A stretch of DNA of 64,000 nt from Flavobacterium sp. Leaf82 (GCF_001422725.1 NZ_LMMA01000034.1:193642-257641), one strand, 5' to 3'; positions 17,164 through 26,301 are shown, numbered from the stretch's first letter. Program-made: numbers and translations. The notes: a model not told the origin generated them from the sequence alone.

Positions 17164-17640
17164 ATGAAGAAAGCAGGATTGATTATATGTTTGTTGTTGT
17201 TAATTGGATGTAAATCAAAAAACATCAGCAGAGACACGGAAGATTTAAAGATTAAGAAAATTTCTGGTTCAGAAATTAATGCCAATCAGCAGCAAAAAGC
17301 CTATGAATTAGGAAAACGGGTTTTAGAAACCTGTAATACATCAAAATTTAAACCTTTTAATGAAACCGAAGTTACGTCATCAGTAAGAGAAAACACAACT
17401 GAAGAACGACTGACTAAAACTTGTCAAAAATTTAGACAGTATTACGGAAGTTTTATCGATTTAAAATTAGATGGAGTTTATAAAACAAAACAAGAAATCG
17501 TTTATCGCTATCACGCGTTATACACAAAAAAGGTTGCAAACAAAGAATTGCGCGTTTTTGTAAATGAAGACAATTTAATATCTGCAATCAAATCAATGGA
17601 TTGGGATGAGAAATTCGATTCTAAACTAACAGAACAATAA
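17164..17640 (+). CDS. Small lipoprotein of unknown function
   Basis: Lipoprotein signal MKKAGLIICLLLLIGC with acylated C16, then 142 residues with a predicted mixed alpha/beta fold. Segments such as GSFIDLKLDGVYKTKQEIVY and NKELRVFVNEDNLISAI resemble the alternating strands of cystatin/NTF2-like periplasmic domains, but I cannot name the family. It begins 6 bases after the M23 gene and ends 9 bases before the next secreted protein, so it belongs to the same operon. Confidence 0.7.
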   Translation: MKKAGLIICLLLLIGCKSKNISRDTEDLKIKKISGSEINANQQQKAYELGKRVLETCNTSKFKPFNETEVTSSVRENTTEERLTKTCQKFRQYYGSFIDLKLDGVYKTKQEIVYRYHALYTKKVANKELRVFVNEDNLISAIKSMDWDEKFDSKLTEQ

Positions 17641-17649
17641 AGTAAAACT

Positions 17650-18174
17650 ATGAATTTAAAACTATCTCTTTTAATAGTATTGTTAATTTCGACATTTGCA
17701 AATGCTCAGGAAACTATGAGTATAAAAGGTTCAAAACCTTATCCCGCAACACAGGATTATACTTTTATTTGTGAAAAGTATGTTTATACAGGCGAAGCAA
17801 ATGTTCAGATTGCAAAAACAGAAAAAGGAGGAGTTTTAAAAATAAGCATACAAACCACCAATGATAAAACCCATATTTCTGGTGGTTTGTATGTTGATTT
17901 AGCAAATGGAGATGTTATACCTTGCGTTGATAAAAACAGCAATGAAACTATCGAAGGCAAAACATCATCTTACTATTATTTTACTCCCGCTGAAATGATT
18001 AAGCTTAAAAAAAATGATATTAAAGGAGTTCGATTTATAGTAAAAGGAAACTCAGCTACTTTTGGCGATCAAACGGGGTATTTTACAGCTTCAAACAAAA
18101 TGTCATATTTCTCTACGGCCTTTGATAAATCAAAAAAATCATTTGACACAGCTGTAGCAATTAGTGCGCTATAA
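17650..18174 (+). CDS. Secreted protein of unknown function
   Basis: Signal peptide with probable cleavage after ANA (residues 17-19), giving a mature protein of about 155 residues rich in beta-strand patterns (EKGGVLKISIQTTNDKTHIS). No cysteine pairs or catalytic motif stand out. It is predicted periplasmic or exported. It lies 9 bases after the preceding lipoprotein gene in the same run, which suggests a shared envelope role. Confidence 0.65.
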   Translation: MNLKLSLLIVLLISTFANAQETMSIKGSKPYPATQDYTFICEKYVYTGEANVQIAKTEKGGVLKISIQTTNDKTHISGGLYVDLANGDVIPCVDKNSNETIEGKTSSYYYFTPAEMIKLKKNDIKGVRFIVKGNSATFGDQTGYFTASNKMSYFSTAFDKSKKSFDTAVAISAL

Positions 18175-18227
18175 ATAAAATATTTGGTCTAATTAATCTT
18201 ATATTTATAGTCTAATTTTAATAACTT

Positions 18228-18698
18228 ATGAATTCTAACGAAGCTTTAATTACAAAATTCTATACTGCTTTTGCAAACGCTGATGCTAAAACAATGAGTG
18301 AATGTTACCATCCAAAGATTCATTTTATTGATCCGGCATTTGGTTTACTTAAAGAAGATCAGGTTTCTAAAATGTGGGAAATGCTGATTTTAAAAAGTAA
18401 AGGCAATCTAAAAATTGAATTTTTTGATATCAAAGCAGATACTTTTTCAGGATCTGCAAAATGGGTCGCTACTTATAATTTTAGCAAAACCAATAGAAAA
18501 GTAATTAATAGAATTTCTGCCGAATTTGTATTTCAAGACGGACTTATAATTAAACATACTGATAGTTTTGATGTCTGGAAATGGTCAAAACAAGCTTTTG
18601 GACTTACAGGATATTTATTGGGATGGACCGGTTTTTTTCATAAAAAAATTCAGGAACAAGCCCTGCTTTCACTTAAAAAGTTTCAGGAAGTAAAATAA
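18228..18698 (+). CDS. SnoaL/NTF2-like protein
   Basis: 156 residues with the NTF2-like cone fold: N-terminal helix NEALITKFYTAFANADAKTM, then MSECYHPKIHFIDPAFG and the strand-rich half ending HTDSFDVWKWSKQAFGL. This matches SnoaL-like polyketide-cyclase-type proteins, which bind small hydrophobic ligands or have minor enzymatic roles. The last ~30 residues add a hydrophobic segment (TGYLLGWTGFF). It is 53 bases after the previous gene, so it may be the last gene of the operon or have its own promoter. Confidence 0.8.
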   Translation: MNSNEALITKFYTAFANADAKTMSECYHPKIHFIDPAFGLLKEDQVSKMWEMLILKSKGNLKIEFFDIKADTFSGSAKWVATYNFSKTNRKVINRISAEFVFQDGLIIKHTDSFDVWKWSKQAFGLTGYLLGWTGFFHKKIQEQALLSLKKFQEVK

Positions 18699-18844
18699 TT
18701 TGCCTGAATAAAAAATCAAGAAATACCAAACTATTTTTTTTATCGGATAAGATTACTAGAAAATAGAGATTAGGATCTTGGAGGAGTTCGTTCGATATAT
18801 TTTTTTTTTTTGGAGCAAAAAAATAGTTATTTTTAGAACAACAG

Positions 18845-18906
18845 TCCCGCTTTCGCCTTTATCTTTGTTCGTTCCTCTCAAAGGATACCGGCTCTATCGG
18901 GGCTAG
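18845..18906. repeat. Flavobacterial hairpin repeat, family 2, copy 1
   Basis: Runs from CCCGCTTTCGCC to GGCTCTATCGGGGCTAG. It is a reverse-oriented copy of the elements at 29253-29337 and 45420-45531. CCCG and CGGG at the ends and the inner GGATACCG segment can fold into an imperfect stem. It lies in the 340-base region between the SnoaL-like and class V aminotransferase genes, which holds no gene. Confidence 0.7.
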
Positions 18907-18936
18907 ACGAGAAATATATCATTTATAAGAAATAAA

Positions 18937-18978
18937 AAAGTTCGCAAAGCTTTGTGTTAAAACAGCTTTGCGAACTTT
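18937..18978 (-). terminator. Terminator of the class V aminotransferase gene
   Basis: A 15-bp perfect stem (18937-18951 with 18964-18978, core AAAGTTCGCAAAGCT) with a 12-base loop. Read on the minus strand it is followed by a run of T. Confidence 0.7.
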
Positions 18979-19038
18979 GTGTTTTCTAAAACTACAAGAT
19001 TAATATCGTAGTGTTCTTTATAGTTGAAAAAGAAAAAT

Positions 19039-20526
19039 TTAACTTTTAAACCAACCGGCAACCAATTCATCTTCAAATGAATTCGCGTTTTTATGAATAA
19101 ACTCGTTTGTGTTTTTATTATAAGAATAATCTAAAGCCCAAGTTTGGTGATTTTTAGCTAAGTCTTTGATGCTTTCACAAACCAAAGCAATTTCTTTATC
19201 AGTTGTTGTTGGGTGAATCGACATTCTTATCCATCCCGGTTTTTTGATCAAATCACCAATCGTGATTTCGTTCACCAGCTTATTCGAAGTTTCCTGATCT
19301 ACATGCAGTAAAAAATGTCCGTAAGTTCCGGCACAGCTGCATCCACCTCTGGTTTGAATTCCAAATTTATCATTCAGTAATTTTACACCTAAATTAAAAT
19401 GAAGATCTTCAACAAAAAATGAAATTACACCTAGTCGGTTTGTATGTTGACCGGCTAAAATTTTAATATTAGAAACTGCGCCAAGTTCATTAAAAACATA
19501 ATCAACAATTTCATGTTCGCGTTGCAGGATATTTTCAATTCCCATTTCTTCTTTCAGCTCAATTGCAAGTGCTGTTTTTATAACCTGAAGAAAACCAGGA
19601 GTTCCGCCATCTTCACGATCCTCGATATTGTCAATATATTTATGTTCTCCCCAAGGATTTGTCCAGCTCACAGTTCCTCCGCCCGGACAATCAGGAATCA
19701 TATTATTGTATAACTTTTTATTAAAAATCAAAACTCCGGAAGTTCCCGGCCCACCTAAAAACTTATGTGGAGAAAAGAAAATAGCATCGAGATAAGATTC
19801 AGGATCTTCCGGATGCATATCAATTTCTACATAAGGTCCTGAACAAGCGAAATCTACAAAGCAAACTCCGTTGTTTTGGTGCATTAATTTCGCTGCTTCA
19901 TGAAAAGGAGTTTTTAAACCCGTAACATTCGAGCAAGAAGTTATAGAAGCAATTTTGATTGTTCTGTCAGCATATTTTTCTAATAATAAAGCTAAATTAT
20001 CCAGACAAAAAAGTCCTTTTTCGCAAGACGGAATAATTTCAACATCGGCAATAGTTTCTAACCAGGATGTTTGATTAGAATGATGCTCCATATGTGAAAT
20101 AAAAACAATTGGTTTTTTTTCTGCAGGAACATTTATAAAATCTTTTAGGTTTTCAGGAACCTTAAGTCCCAAAATACGCTGAAATTTATTCACAACACCC
20201 GTCATTCCAGTCCCATCAGTAATCAAAACATCATCCTGACTTGCATTTGTATGACGCTTGATAATATTTCTGGCATGATGATATGCTTTTGTCATGGCAG
20301 TACCTGACACAGTAGTTTCTGTATGAGTATTCGCTACAAAAGGTCCAAAATCATTGAGAAGTTTTTCTTCAATAGGGCGATATAGCCTTCCACTGGCTGT
20401 CCAATCTGTATAAATTATCTTTTTTTTGCCATACGGAGAGGTAAATTCCTGATCAATTCCAACAATATGTTGTCTAAAATCCTGAAAATAAGTTTCCAGA
20501 GTGATGGTATTATTTTTGCTATTCAT
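19039..20526 (-). CDS. Class V PLP aminotransferase / cysteine-desulfurase-like protein
   Basis: PLP enzyme of the class V family. The Schiff-base lysine is in DAIFFSPHKFLGGPGTSGVL (near residue 255), preceded by the cofactor Asp-Phe-Ala segment CFVDFACSGPY. A cysteine-containing loop RGGCSCAGTYGHF near 360 resembles the active-site loop of SufS-type desulfurases. IYTDWTASGRLYRPIEEKLL at the N-terminus is typical of the subgroup. I start it at the ATG at 20526 (MNSKNNTITLETYF); an in-frame start at 20586 would add 20 residues of unlikely composition. It stands alone with its own terminator, so the sulfur donor role is unproven. Confidence 0.8.
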   Translation of the reverse strand: MNSKNNTITLETYFQDFRQHIVGIDQEFTSPYGKKKIIYTDWTASGRLYRPIEEKLLNDFGPFVANTHTETTVSGTAMTKAYHHARNIIKRHTNASQDDVLITDGTGMTGVVNKFQRILGLKVPENLKDFINVPAEKKPIVFISHMEHHSNQTSWLETIADVEIIPSCEKGLFCLDNLALLLEKYADRTIKIASITSCSNVTGLKTPFHEAAKLMHQNNGVCFVDFACSGPYVEIDMHPEDPESYLDAIFFSPHKFLGGPGTSGVLIFNKKLYNNMIPDCPGGGTVSWTNPWGEHKYIDNIEDREDGGTPGFLQVIKTALAIELKEEMGIENILQREHEIVDYVFNELGAVSNIKILAGQHTNRLGVISFFVEDLHFNLGVKLLNDKFGIQTRGGCSCAGTYGHFLLHVDQETSNKLVNEITIGDLIKKPGWIRMSIHPTTTDKEIALVCESIKDLAKNHQTWALDYSYNKNTNEFIHKNANSFEDELVAGWFKS

Positions 20527-20708
20527 TAGTGTGCCTGAGTTTGATTGCAAATATATTGCTTTTTTATACAATTGCGAATTTATCAATTGTAAACTTCAAA
20601 CATTCCATATCCGTTTGGTATGTTTAGCTAAATTGTCATTTTCTTAATAATTTATCATAATATTCTATCGGATTAATAGGGCAAGTAAAACTTAAACAAT
20701 ACTATTTT

Positions 20709-21242
20709 ATGAAAAATGTATCAATAGCTACTTTTGGTGGTGGATGTTTTTGGTGTATTGAAGCTGTAATTCAGCGTTTAAAAGGAGTAAAACATTTAAA
20801 ATCAGGTTTTTCAGGAGGTTTTATTAAAAATCCTCCGTATCGTGAAGTTTGTACTGGCAGAACCGGACATGCTGAAGTGATACAAGTTACTTTCGATCCT
20901 GACATAATTTCATATCATGATCTTATTTTTATTTTCATGACAAGTCACGATCCAACAACTTTAAATCGTCAGGGAGCAGATAAAGGAACTCAATATCGTT
21001 CTGTAATTTTGTATCATAATGAAGAACAAAAAGCAATTGCAAAACAAGTTTTTGAAGAAGTAAAACCCTATTATGAAGATCCGATTGTAACCGAATTAGC
21101 TGCTTTTGAAGTTTTTTATAATGCCGAAGAAGACCATCAAAACTATTATAATAATAATCAGGATGAACGTTATTGCCAAATCGTAATAGATCCGAAAGTA
21201 CAGAAATTAAAAAAAATGTACGCAGATAAACTTGTTGAATAA
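20709..21242 (+). CDS. msrA: Peptide methionine sulfoxide reductase A
   Basis: Reduces methionine-S-sulfoxide in proteins. The catalytic motif GGGCFWC gives C13 as nucleophile. TGRTGHAEVIQVTFDP and EDHQNYYNNNQ are the standard downstream motifs. At 177 residues it is a single-domain cytosolic MsrA without an MsrB fusion and without a signal peptide. It is followed by selO after 68 bases, possibly as one transcript. Recycling would use thioredoxin. Confidence 0.95.
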   Translation: MKNVSIATFGGGCFWCIEAVIQRLKGVKHLKSGFSGGFIKNPPYREVCTGRTGHAEVIQVTFDPDIISYHDLIFIFMTSHDPTTLNRQGADKGTQYRSVILYHNEEQKAIAKQVFEEVKPYYEDPIVTELAAFEVFYNAEEDHQNYYNNNQDERYCQIVIDPKVQKLKKMYADKLVE

Positions 21243-21310
21243 TAAAAGGTTACTACTCATTAAAAGAATCTTTAAGATCATTTCATCTGTGGCTAAAAAC
21301 AAATACTAAA

Positions 21311-22879
21311 ATGAAAAATTTAAAAATAAACAATCGATTTACCGCAGAATTGCCTGCAGATCCTAACGAAACAAATGAAATTCGTCAGGTTTCTAATGCA
21401 GTTTTCTCTTTTGTAGATCCCACAAAACCATCCAATCCTACACTTATTCACGCATCGACAGAAGTTGCAGAATTAGTAGGTATTGCATCTGACGAAATAA
21501 AATCTGATGAATTTTTAAACGTTTTTTCAGGTAAAGAAATTCTGCCTGAAACACGTCCGTATGCCATGTGTTATGCCGGACATCAGTTTGGGAACTGGGC
21601 GGGACAATTGGGCGACGGCCGCGCTATTAATTTGACCGAAATAGAACATAATGATGATTTTTTTACGCTTCAATTAAAAGGAGCCGGAAAAACACCGTAT
21701 TCCAGAACCGCTGATGGTCTGGCCGTTTTACGATCTTCTGTGAGAGAATATTTATGTGCCGAAGCAATGTATTATCTGGGAGTTCCCACTACCCGATCGC
21801 TTTCACTGATGTTATCTGGTGATCAGGTTTTACGAGATATTCTGTACAACGGAAATCCGGCATACGAAAAAGGTGCTATTGTTTGCCGTGTCGCTCCGTC
21901 TTTTATTCGTTTTGGAAGTTTTGAAATGCTGACGGCAAGAAATGAACTCAAAAATTTAAAACAATTTGTTGAATATAATATAAAGCATTATTTCCCTGAA
22001 ATTAAAGGGGAACCAAAAGACCAATATATAGCGTTTTTTAAAACTGTTGCAGATAAAACCCGTGAGATGATTTTGCATTGGCAACGTGTAGGTTTCGTAC
22101 ATGGCGTAATGAATACAGATAATATGTCTGTTCACGGAATCACGATTGATTATGGTCCTTACGGCTGGTTAGAAAACTACGATCCAAACTGGACTCCAAA
22201 TACTACAGACAGTCAAAATAGAAGATACCGTTTTGGGAATCAGCCTCAAATTGCACAATGGAATTTGTATCAATTGGCAAATGCCCTCTATCCTCTTATT
22301 AATGAAGCGGCACCTTTAGAAAAAATTCTGGAATCATTTATAACTGATTTTGATTCAGATTATAAAATAATGTTTTTAAGCAAGTTAGGTATATTCACTT
22401 CTACAGAAGCTGATAGTAAATTGATAGTTGCTTTAGATACCGTTTTACAATTATCTGAGACTGATATGACAATCTTTTTTAGAAATTTAAGCCAAATTAA
22501 AAAGACAGATTCAGTAGATGAGGCAACCGAAAAAATTAAATATTCATTTTATATTCCAGAAGAAATTTCGGGTGATATTTTAGATTCCTGGAAAAAATGG
22601 TTTGCTGTGTATCTTGAAAGATTACAAACTGAAGAATTATCAGATGAAGATCGTTCCGAAAAAATGAACGTTATAAATCCTAAATATGTTCTTCGAAATT
22701 ATATGTCACAATTGGCAATTGATGCAGCAGATCAGGGAGATTATTCTTTAATTGATGATCTTTACGAATTATTACAAAAACCTTATGATGAACAACCTGA
22801 ATACCAAAAATGGTTTGCAAAACGACCAGATTGGGCAAGATCAAAAGTAGGTTGTTCGATGCTTTCTTGCAGTTCTTAA
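21311..22879 (+). CDS. selO: SelO/YdiU protein adenylyltransferase
   Basis: Pseudokinase-fold enzyme that transfers AMP to proteins, known to modify redox proteins in characterised homologues. CAGHQFGNWAGQLGDGRAI and LQLKGAGKTPYSRTADG form the nucleotide-binding part. GVMNTDNMSVHGITIDYGPYG carries the metal-binding Asn and Asp residues. The C-terminus ends SCSS: C520, third from the end, corresponds to the selenocysteine of eukaryotic SelO. At 522 residues it is full length. Its neighbours msrA and the YpdA-type reductase fit a role in oxidative-stress control. Confidence 0.93.
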   Translation: MKNLKINNRFTAELPADPNETNEIRQVSNAVFSFVDPTKPSNPTLIHASTEVAELVGIASDEIKSDEFLNVFSGKEILPETRPYAMCYAGHQFGNWAGQLGDGRAINLTEIEHNDDFFTLQLKGAGKTPYSRTADGLAVLRSSVREYLCAEAMYYLGVPTTRSLSLMLSGDQVLRDILYNGNPAYEKGAIVCRVAPSFIRFGSFEMLTARNELKNLKQFVEYNIKHYFPEIKGEPKDQYIAFFKTVADKTREMILHWQRVGFVHGVMNTDNMSVHGITIDYGPYGWLENYDPNWTPNTTDSQNRRYRFGNQPQIAQWNLYQLANALYPLINEAAPLEKILESFITDFDSDYKIMFLSKLGIFTSTEADSKLIVALDTVLQLSETDMTIFFRNLSQIKKTDSVDEATEKIKYSFYIPEEISGDILDSWKKWFAVYLERLQTEELSDEDRSEKMNVINPKYVLRNYMSQLAIDAADQGDYSLIDDLYELLQKPYDEQPEYQKWFAKRPDWARSKVGCSMLSCSS

Positions 22880-22887
22880 AAGTTTTT

Positions 22888-23018
22888 TTGCCACGAATTT
22901 ATAAATTTAGCCTATAAAATAATGTAACATTGAGCGAAGTCGAAATGCACGCAAAGTGTTCTCGACTTCGCTCGAACTGACAACAAAAATTTGTCTAAAT
23001 TCGTGAAATTCGTGGCAA
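22888..23018. repeat. Nested inverted repeat between selO and ypdA
   Basis: An outer 13-bp pair (TTGCCACGAATTT at 22888-22900, AAATTCGTGGCAA at 23006-23018) encloses an inner 12-bp pair (GAGCGAAGTCGA at 22932-22943, TCGACTTCGCTC at 22962-22973). The two genes converge here, so it could also limit read-through. The inner and outer repeats look like two separate dispersed elements, one inserted in the other. Confidence 0.7.
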
Positions 23019-23031
23019 ACTTTTTCAATTT

Positions 23032-24000
23032 CTATTTCGAAGTAATATAATCTACAATCATATTGGCATGAACACGAGAGTTTTCGATAAACCATTTATG
23101 AGTATGCATTCCTCCGCAAACAACTCCTGCTAAAAACAAACCTTCTACATTTGTTTCCATTGTTTCAGGATTATATGTTGGTGTTTTTAATTCATCCTGA
23201 GATAGTTGAATGCCCATTTTTTCAAGAAAAGTAAGATCAGGCTGATATCCGGTTAAAGCCAGAACAAAGTCATTTTCTATTACAATTTTTCCTTCAGCGC
23301 TTTCTATTTCGACTTCATCTTCTCTAATTTCGGTAATATTAGATTCAAAATAAGCCTTAATACTACCTTCAGCAATTCTATTTTCGATATCTGGTTTTAC
23401 CCAATATTTTACCCTGTTATTGATTTCGTTTTTACGAATAACCATTGTAACATTTGCTCCTTTTCTAAAACATTCTAATGCTGCATCAACAGAAGAATTA
23501 TTAGCGCCCACAACTAAAATATTTCTAAAAGCATATTCATGCGCTTCTTTATAATAATGACGCACCTTTTGCAATTCTTCTCCTTTTACATTCATTGTAA
23601 TCGGAATGTCATAAAAACCTGTAGCAATAATCACGTTCTTCGCTTCATACGAAGATTTATTTGTTGTAATTTTAAATTGGTTATTTTCTAATTTCTGAAC
23701 CTCAGTAACTTGTTCAAATAAATTGATAGCAAAATTAAAGTAGCGATGTATATTGCGATAATATTCTAACGCTTCCTGTCGTCCGGGTTTTGGAGCCAGA
23801 CAATTAAACGGAATATCTCCAATTTCCAGTCTTTCTGCTGTTGAAAAAAAAGTCATGTATAAAGGATAGTTGAAAATACTATTTACAATAGCACCTTTTT
23901 CTATAATCAAATAACGCAGGTTTTTCTTTTGGGCTTCTATTGCACAAGCAAGACCAATAGGACCGCCTCCAACAATGATTAAATCATATTGTTCTGTCAT
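23032..24000 (-). CDS. ypdA: YpdA-type FAD/NADPH disulfide reductase
   Basis: 322 residues with an N-terminal FAD-binding GGGPIGLACAIEA (about 11-23) and a central NADPH-binding VVGANNSSVDAALE (about 163-176). The length and the lack of a CxxC active site fit YpdA, the putative bacillithiol-disulfide reductase, rather than thioredoxin reductase. The C-terminal FLAGVVCGGMHTHKWFIENS with its histidines is typical. Bacillithiol is made by some Bacteroidota, but no bsh gene is seen here. The start lies 4 bases after the CYTH gene's stop, so the two are co-transcribed. Confidence 0.8.
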   Translation of the reverse strand: MTEQYDLIIVGGGPIGLACAIEAQKKNLRYLIIEKGAIVNSIFNYPLYMTFFSTAERLEIGDIPFNCLAPKPGRQEALEYYRNIHRYFNFAINLFEQVTEVQKLENNQFKITTNKSSYEAKNVIIATGFYDIPITMNVKGEELQKVRHYYKEAHEYAFRNILVVGANNSSVDAALECFRKGANVTMVIRKNEINNRVKYWVKPDIENRIAEGSIKAYFESNITEIREDEVEIESAEGKIVIENDFVLALTGYQPDLTFLEKMGIQLSQDELKTPTYNPETMETNVEGLFLAGVVCGGMHTHKWFIENSRVHANMIVDYITSK

Positions 24001-24004
24001 AGCA

Positions 24005-24481
24005 CTATTGTTTTTCCCAGTCTTTAAAGGGTTTTTTACTCAAATAAGCATTATAATATCTTGGATCATTTGTAACTTCTTCTCCTAGCCAATCTGGTTT
24101 TTCAAACGATTCTGTTTCAGATTCCAACTCGATTTCTGCCATGATTAAACCCTCATTTTCTCCGTAAAATTCATCTACTTCAAAAACATGTTTACCTGAC
24201 TTTATCTCAAAACGGGTTTTCTCTATTTTGCCTTTCTCGCATAACTTAAGTAATTCCTGGGCTTCATCAACCGGAATTTCATTTTCCCACTCAAAACGAG
24301 ACATTCCGCCTTGTTTTCCAATTCCTTTTATGGTTATAAAGCCTTTATTTCCTTTAATTCTAACGCGAACAGTTCTTTCAGGAATTGAACTTAAATATCC
24401 CTGAGCGATGTTATTTTGAGTAAAAGCCTGTTCTTTAAAATCATCTGATTTTACAAGAAACTTTCTTTCTATTTCGACCAT
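24005..24481 (-). CDS. CYTH-domain protein
   Basis: 158-residue triphosphate tunnel enzyme-like protein. VEIERKFLV at the N-terminus is the ExExK signature. TVRVRIKGNKGFITIKGIG, RFEWENEIP and EVDEFYGENEGLIMAEIELE provide the remaining Glu/Arg/Lys of the tunnel. Family members hydrolyse inorganic triphosphate, thiamine triphosphate or make cAMP; short bacterial forms of this size are most often tripolyphosphatases. Read as one unit with ypdA downstream. Confidence 0.85.
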   Translation of the reverse strand: MVEIERKFLVKSDDFKEQAFTQNNIAQGYLSSIPERTVRVRIKGNKGFITIKGIGKQGGMSRFEWENEIPVDEAQELLKLCEKGKIEKTRFEIKSGKHVFEVDEFYGENEGLIMAEIELESETESFEKPDWLGEEVTNDPRYYNAYLSKKPFKDWEKQ

Positions 24482-24680
24482 TTCTCTTTACTAAATTAAA
24501 TTTTTATGCAAGTTACTTAATTTAATTCACTCATAAAATCGAGAACCAATTATCTGGAACGATTTTGTTGTTAAATTTAATTATCTTAAAATTAGATATA
24601 TAGATCAGAAATAACTGATTATTAATGTGTTATGTATTTATTTTTTTGTTAAATTTGATAGAATCTTAACTCCATCTCTT

Positions 24681-25592
24681 ATGTCTAAAAAAGCACTTTA
24701 TCTGTTAGGCATTGCAATAACCATAATTTTAGGTACCTATTTGTATATAAATTTTTGTTGCAATTGTACTATTAAAACACCAGCAACTGATACTGAAAAA
24801 GTACCAGTAGTTGTGGCTGAGGAGACCAATTTTGTCCCTTTTATTCTAAATGGTTCGGGAATTGATTATCATGCAAATGACAACATCAAGTTTCTGAAAA
24901 ACAGTTTTGCAGTAATACTGCCTGTTAGTGATTCTGTAGCGATTGGAATTGAAAATCTTAAAAAGTTTTTAGTAGAAAATCCAAAACAAAAAATTACAAT
25001 CACGGGTTACGCTACTTCTGATGAAACAAATTCTACTTCGTATGAAAACCTTGGTCTTGCAAGAGCAAATGATATCAAAAAGTATTTTATTTCTAAAGGT
25101 TTATCAGGTTCTCAATTTGATACTAAAGGTGAAATAATTGCTAAGTGGAAAACAAGTTCAGATACACTTTTAGGTCCGGCCGACTACAAATTTGAAACTC
25201 CGGAAGCAACTCCGGCTGTAACTGATGAATGGATCGTTTTGAAAAATAAAATTAATGGTGATCCTTTAATCCTGCATTTTAATACCAACAAATCCAGTGA
25301 TAAATTGACTGATGTTGAGAAACAAAAAGTAGCAGATTTAATTCAATACATAAAACATGATAAGGAAGCCGTAATTTTAGTAGTTGGACACAGTGATAAT
25401 GTTGGAAATCGTGATTCTAATATTTCTCTGGGACAAAAACGTGCTGATTTTTCTAAAAACTATTTATCCAAAAAAGGTATTGAAGAAAGTCGCATTACGA
25501 CTGAATCAAAAGGCCCTGACGAACCTATTGGCGATAATACAACAGCTGAAGGAAAAGCAAATAACAGAAGAACCGTAATTACAATCAAATAA
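24681..25592 (+). CDS. Inner-membrane-anchored protein with two OmpA-like domains
   Basis: I place the start at 24681 (MSKKALYLLGIAITIILGTY), 24 bases after a TAAATTTG box at 24650; an upstream start at 24627 would place that box inside the gene. After one N-terminal membrane helix (about 5-23) come two OmpA-type repeats. The first is degenerate (residues about 70-140: ITITGYATSDETNSTSYENL, GLARANDIKKYF). The second is clear (about 210-303: VILVVGHSDNVGNRDSN, LGQKRADFSKNYL, NNRRTVI). OmpA domains bind peptidoglycan meso-diaminopimelate. It is 19 bases upstream of an HhH membrane protein and probably acts with it. Confidence 0.8.
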   Translation: MSKKALYLLGIAITIILGTYLYINFCCNCTIKTPATDTEKVPVVVAEETNFVPFILNGSGIDYHANDNIKFLKNSFAVILPVSDSVAIGIENLKKFLVENPKQKITITGYATSDETNSTSYENLGLARANDIKKYFISKGLSGSQFDTKGEIIAKWKTSSDTLLGPADYKFETPEATPAVTDEWIVLKNKINGDPLILHFNTNKSSDKLTDVEKQKVADLIQYIKHDKEAVILVVGHSDNVGNRDSNISLGQKRADFSKNYLSKKGIEESRITTESKGPDEPIGDNTTAEGKANNRRTVITIK

Positions 25593-25611
25593 TTAATCAA
25601 AATATACTATT

Positions 25612-26178
25612 ATGAATATACCATGTATCTTAATACCTGTGCTAGTTGGATTAATCTGTGGAATTTTGGGTTATTTACTAGGAAAAATGAATGCTAAAGG
25701 AGATGATTCACTTGCGATATCGCTGCAAGCTGATTTAGATGCCTGTAAAGCAAATACAAGAAATTTAAATGCTAAGATTTCTTCTCTGGAAGATGATTTA
25801 GCGTCAAAAAATAACATTTCTACAACTAATATTTCTACATCCGGACAATCATTTACTTCTACAATTCCTCCTGCTTTTTTGTTTGATGCGGAATTGGTTT
25901 CAACTGTTTATGGAAAAAAAATCAAGGAAAATGATTTGAAAATTGTTGAAGGAATCGGACCTAAAATTGAAGCTTTGCTAAACGCAGCAGGAATTACGAC
26001 CTGGCATGCATTATCTGAAACATCAACTGAGAAATTACAATCAATTCTTGATGCCGGCGGAGAAAATTATGCCATTCATAATCCAAGTACCTGGGCAAAA
26101 CAAGCCTTTTTAGCTTATCAGGGAAAATGGCAGGAATTAAAAGACTGGCAACAAGGTTTGCTGGGAGGAAAAGAGTAA
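25612..26178 (+). CDS. Membrane-anchored helix-hairpin-helix protein
   Basis: 188 residues: an N-terminal membrane helix (CILIPVLVGLICGILGYLLG), a short coiled coil (about 30-65, LDACKANTRNLNAKISSLED), a Ser/Thr-rich linker, then a helix-hairpin-helix domain (about 105-150: LKIVEGIGPKIEALLNAAGI, TTWHALSETSTEKLQSILD). The last 40 residues are aromatic-rich. HhH modules bind DNA backbone or proteins without sequence specificity, here tethered to the membrane and facing the cytosol if the N-terminus is outside. Its operon partner carries peptidoglycan-binding OmpA domains. Confidence 0.7.
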   Translation: MNIPCILIPVLVGLICGILGYLLGKMNAKGDDSLAISLQADLDACKANTRNLNAKISSLEDDLASKNNISTTNISTSGQSFTSTIPPAFLFDAELVSTVYGKKIKENDLKIVEGIGPKIEALLNAAGITTWHALSETSTEKLQSILDAGGENYAIHNPSTWAKQAFLAYQGKWQELKDWQQGLLGGKE

Positions 26179-26194
26179 AGAAAATTATAAAGGT

Positions 26195-26238
26195 ACAGAG
26201 TTGAAAAGTTCAAAGGCTTTGTAACTCTGTATTTTTAT
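26195..26238 (+). terminator. Possible terminator after the HhH gene
   Basis: ACAGAGTT (26195-26202) pairs with AACTCTGT (26223-26230), followed by an AT-rich tail with short T runs. The loop of 20 bases is long, so the assignment is uncertain. The segment also resembles low-complexity AAAGGTTC-like dispersed sequence seen in these genomes. Confidence 0.4.
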
Positions 26239-26301
26239 TTTAAACTTTTTGTTATTTAATTTAAATCTCTGAGCCTTTGTTACTTTGTCACTTTGAATCT
26301 C

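Noticed and set aside
24627..24680. Upstream start of the OmpA-domain gene
   Set aside because: Would include a TAAATTTG promoter box in the coding region; MSKKALYLLGIAITIILG at 24681 is a better membrane-anchor start.
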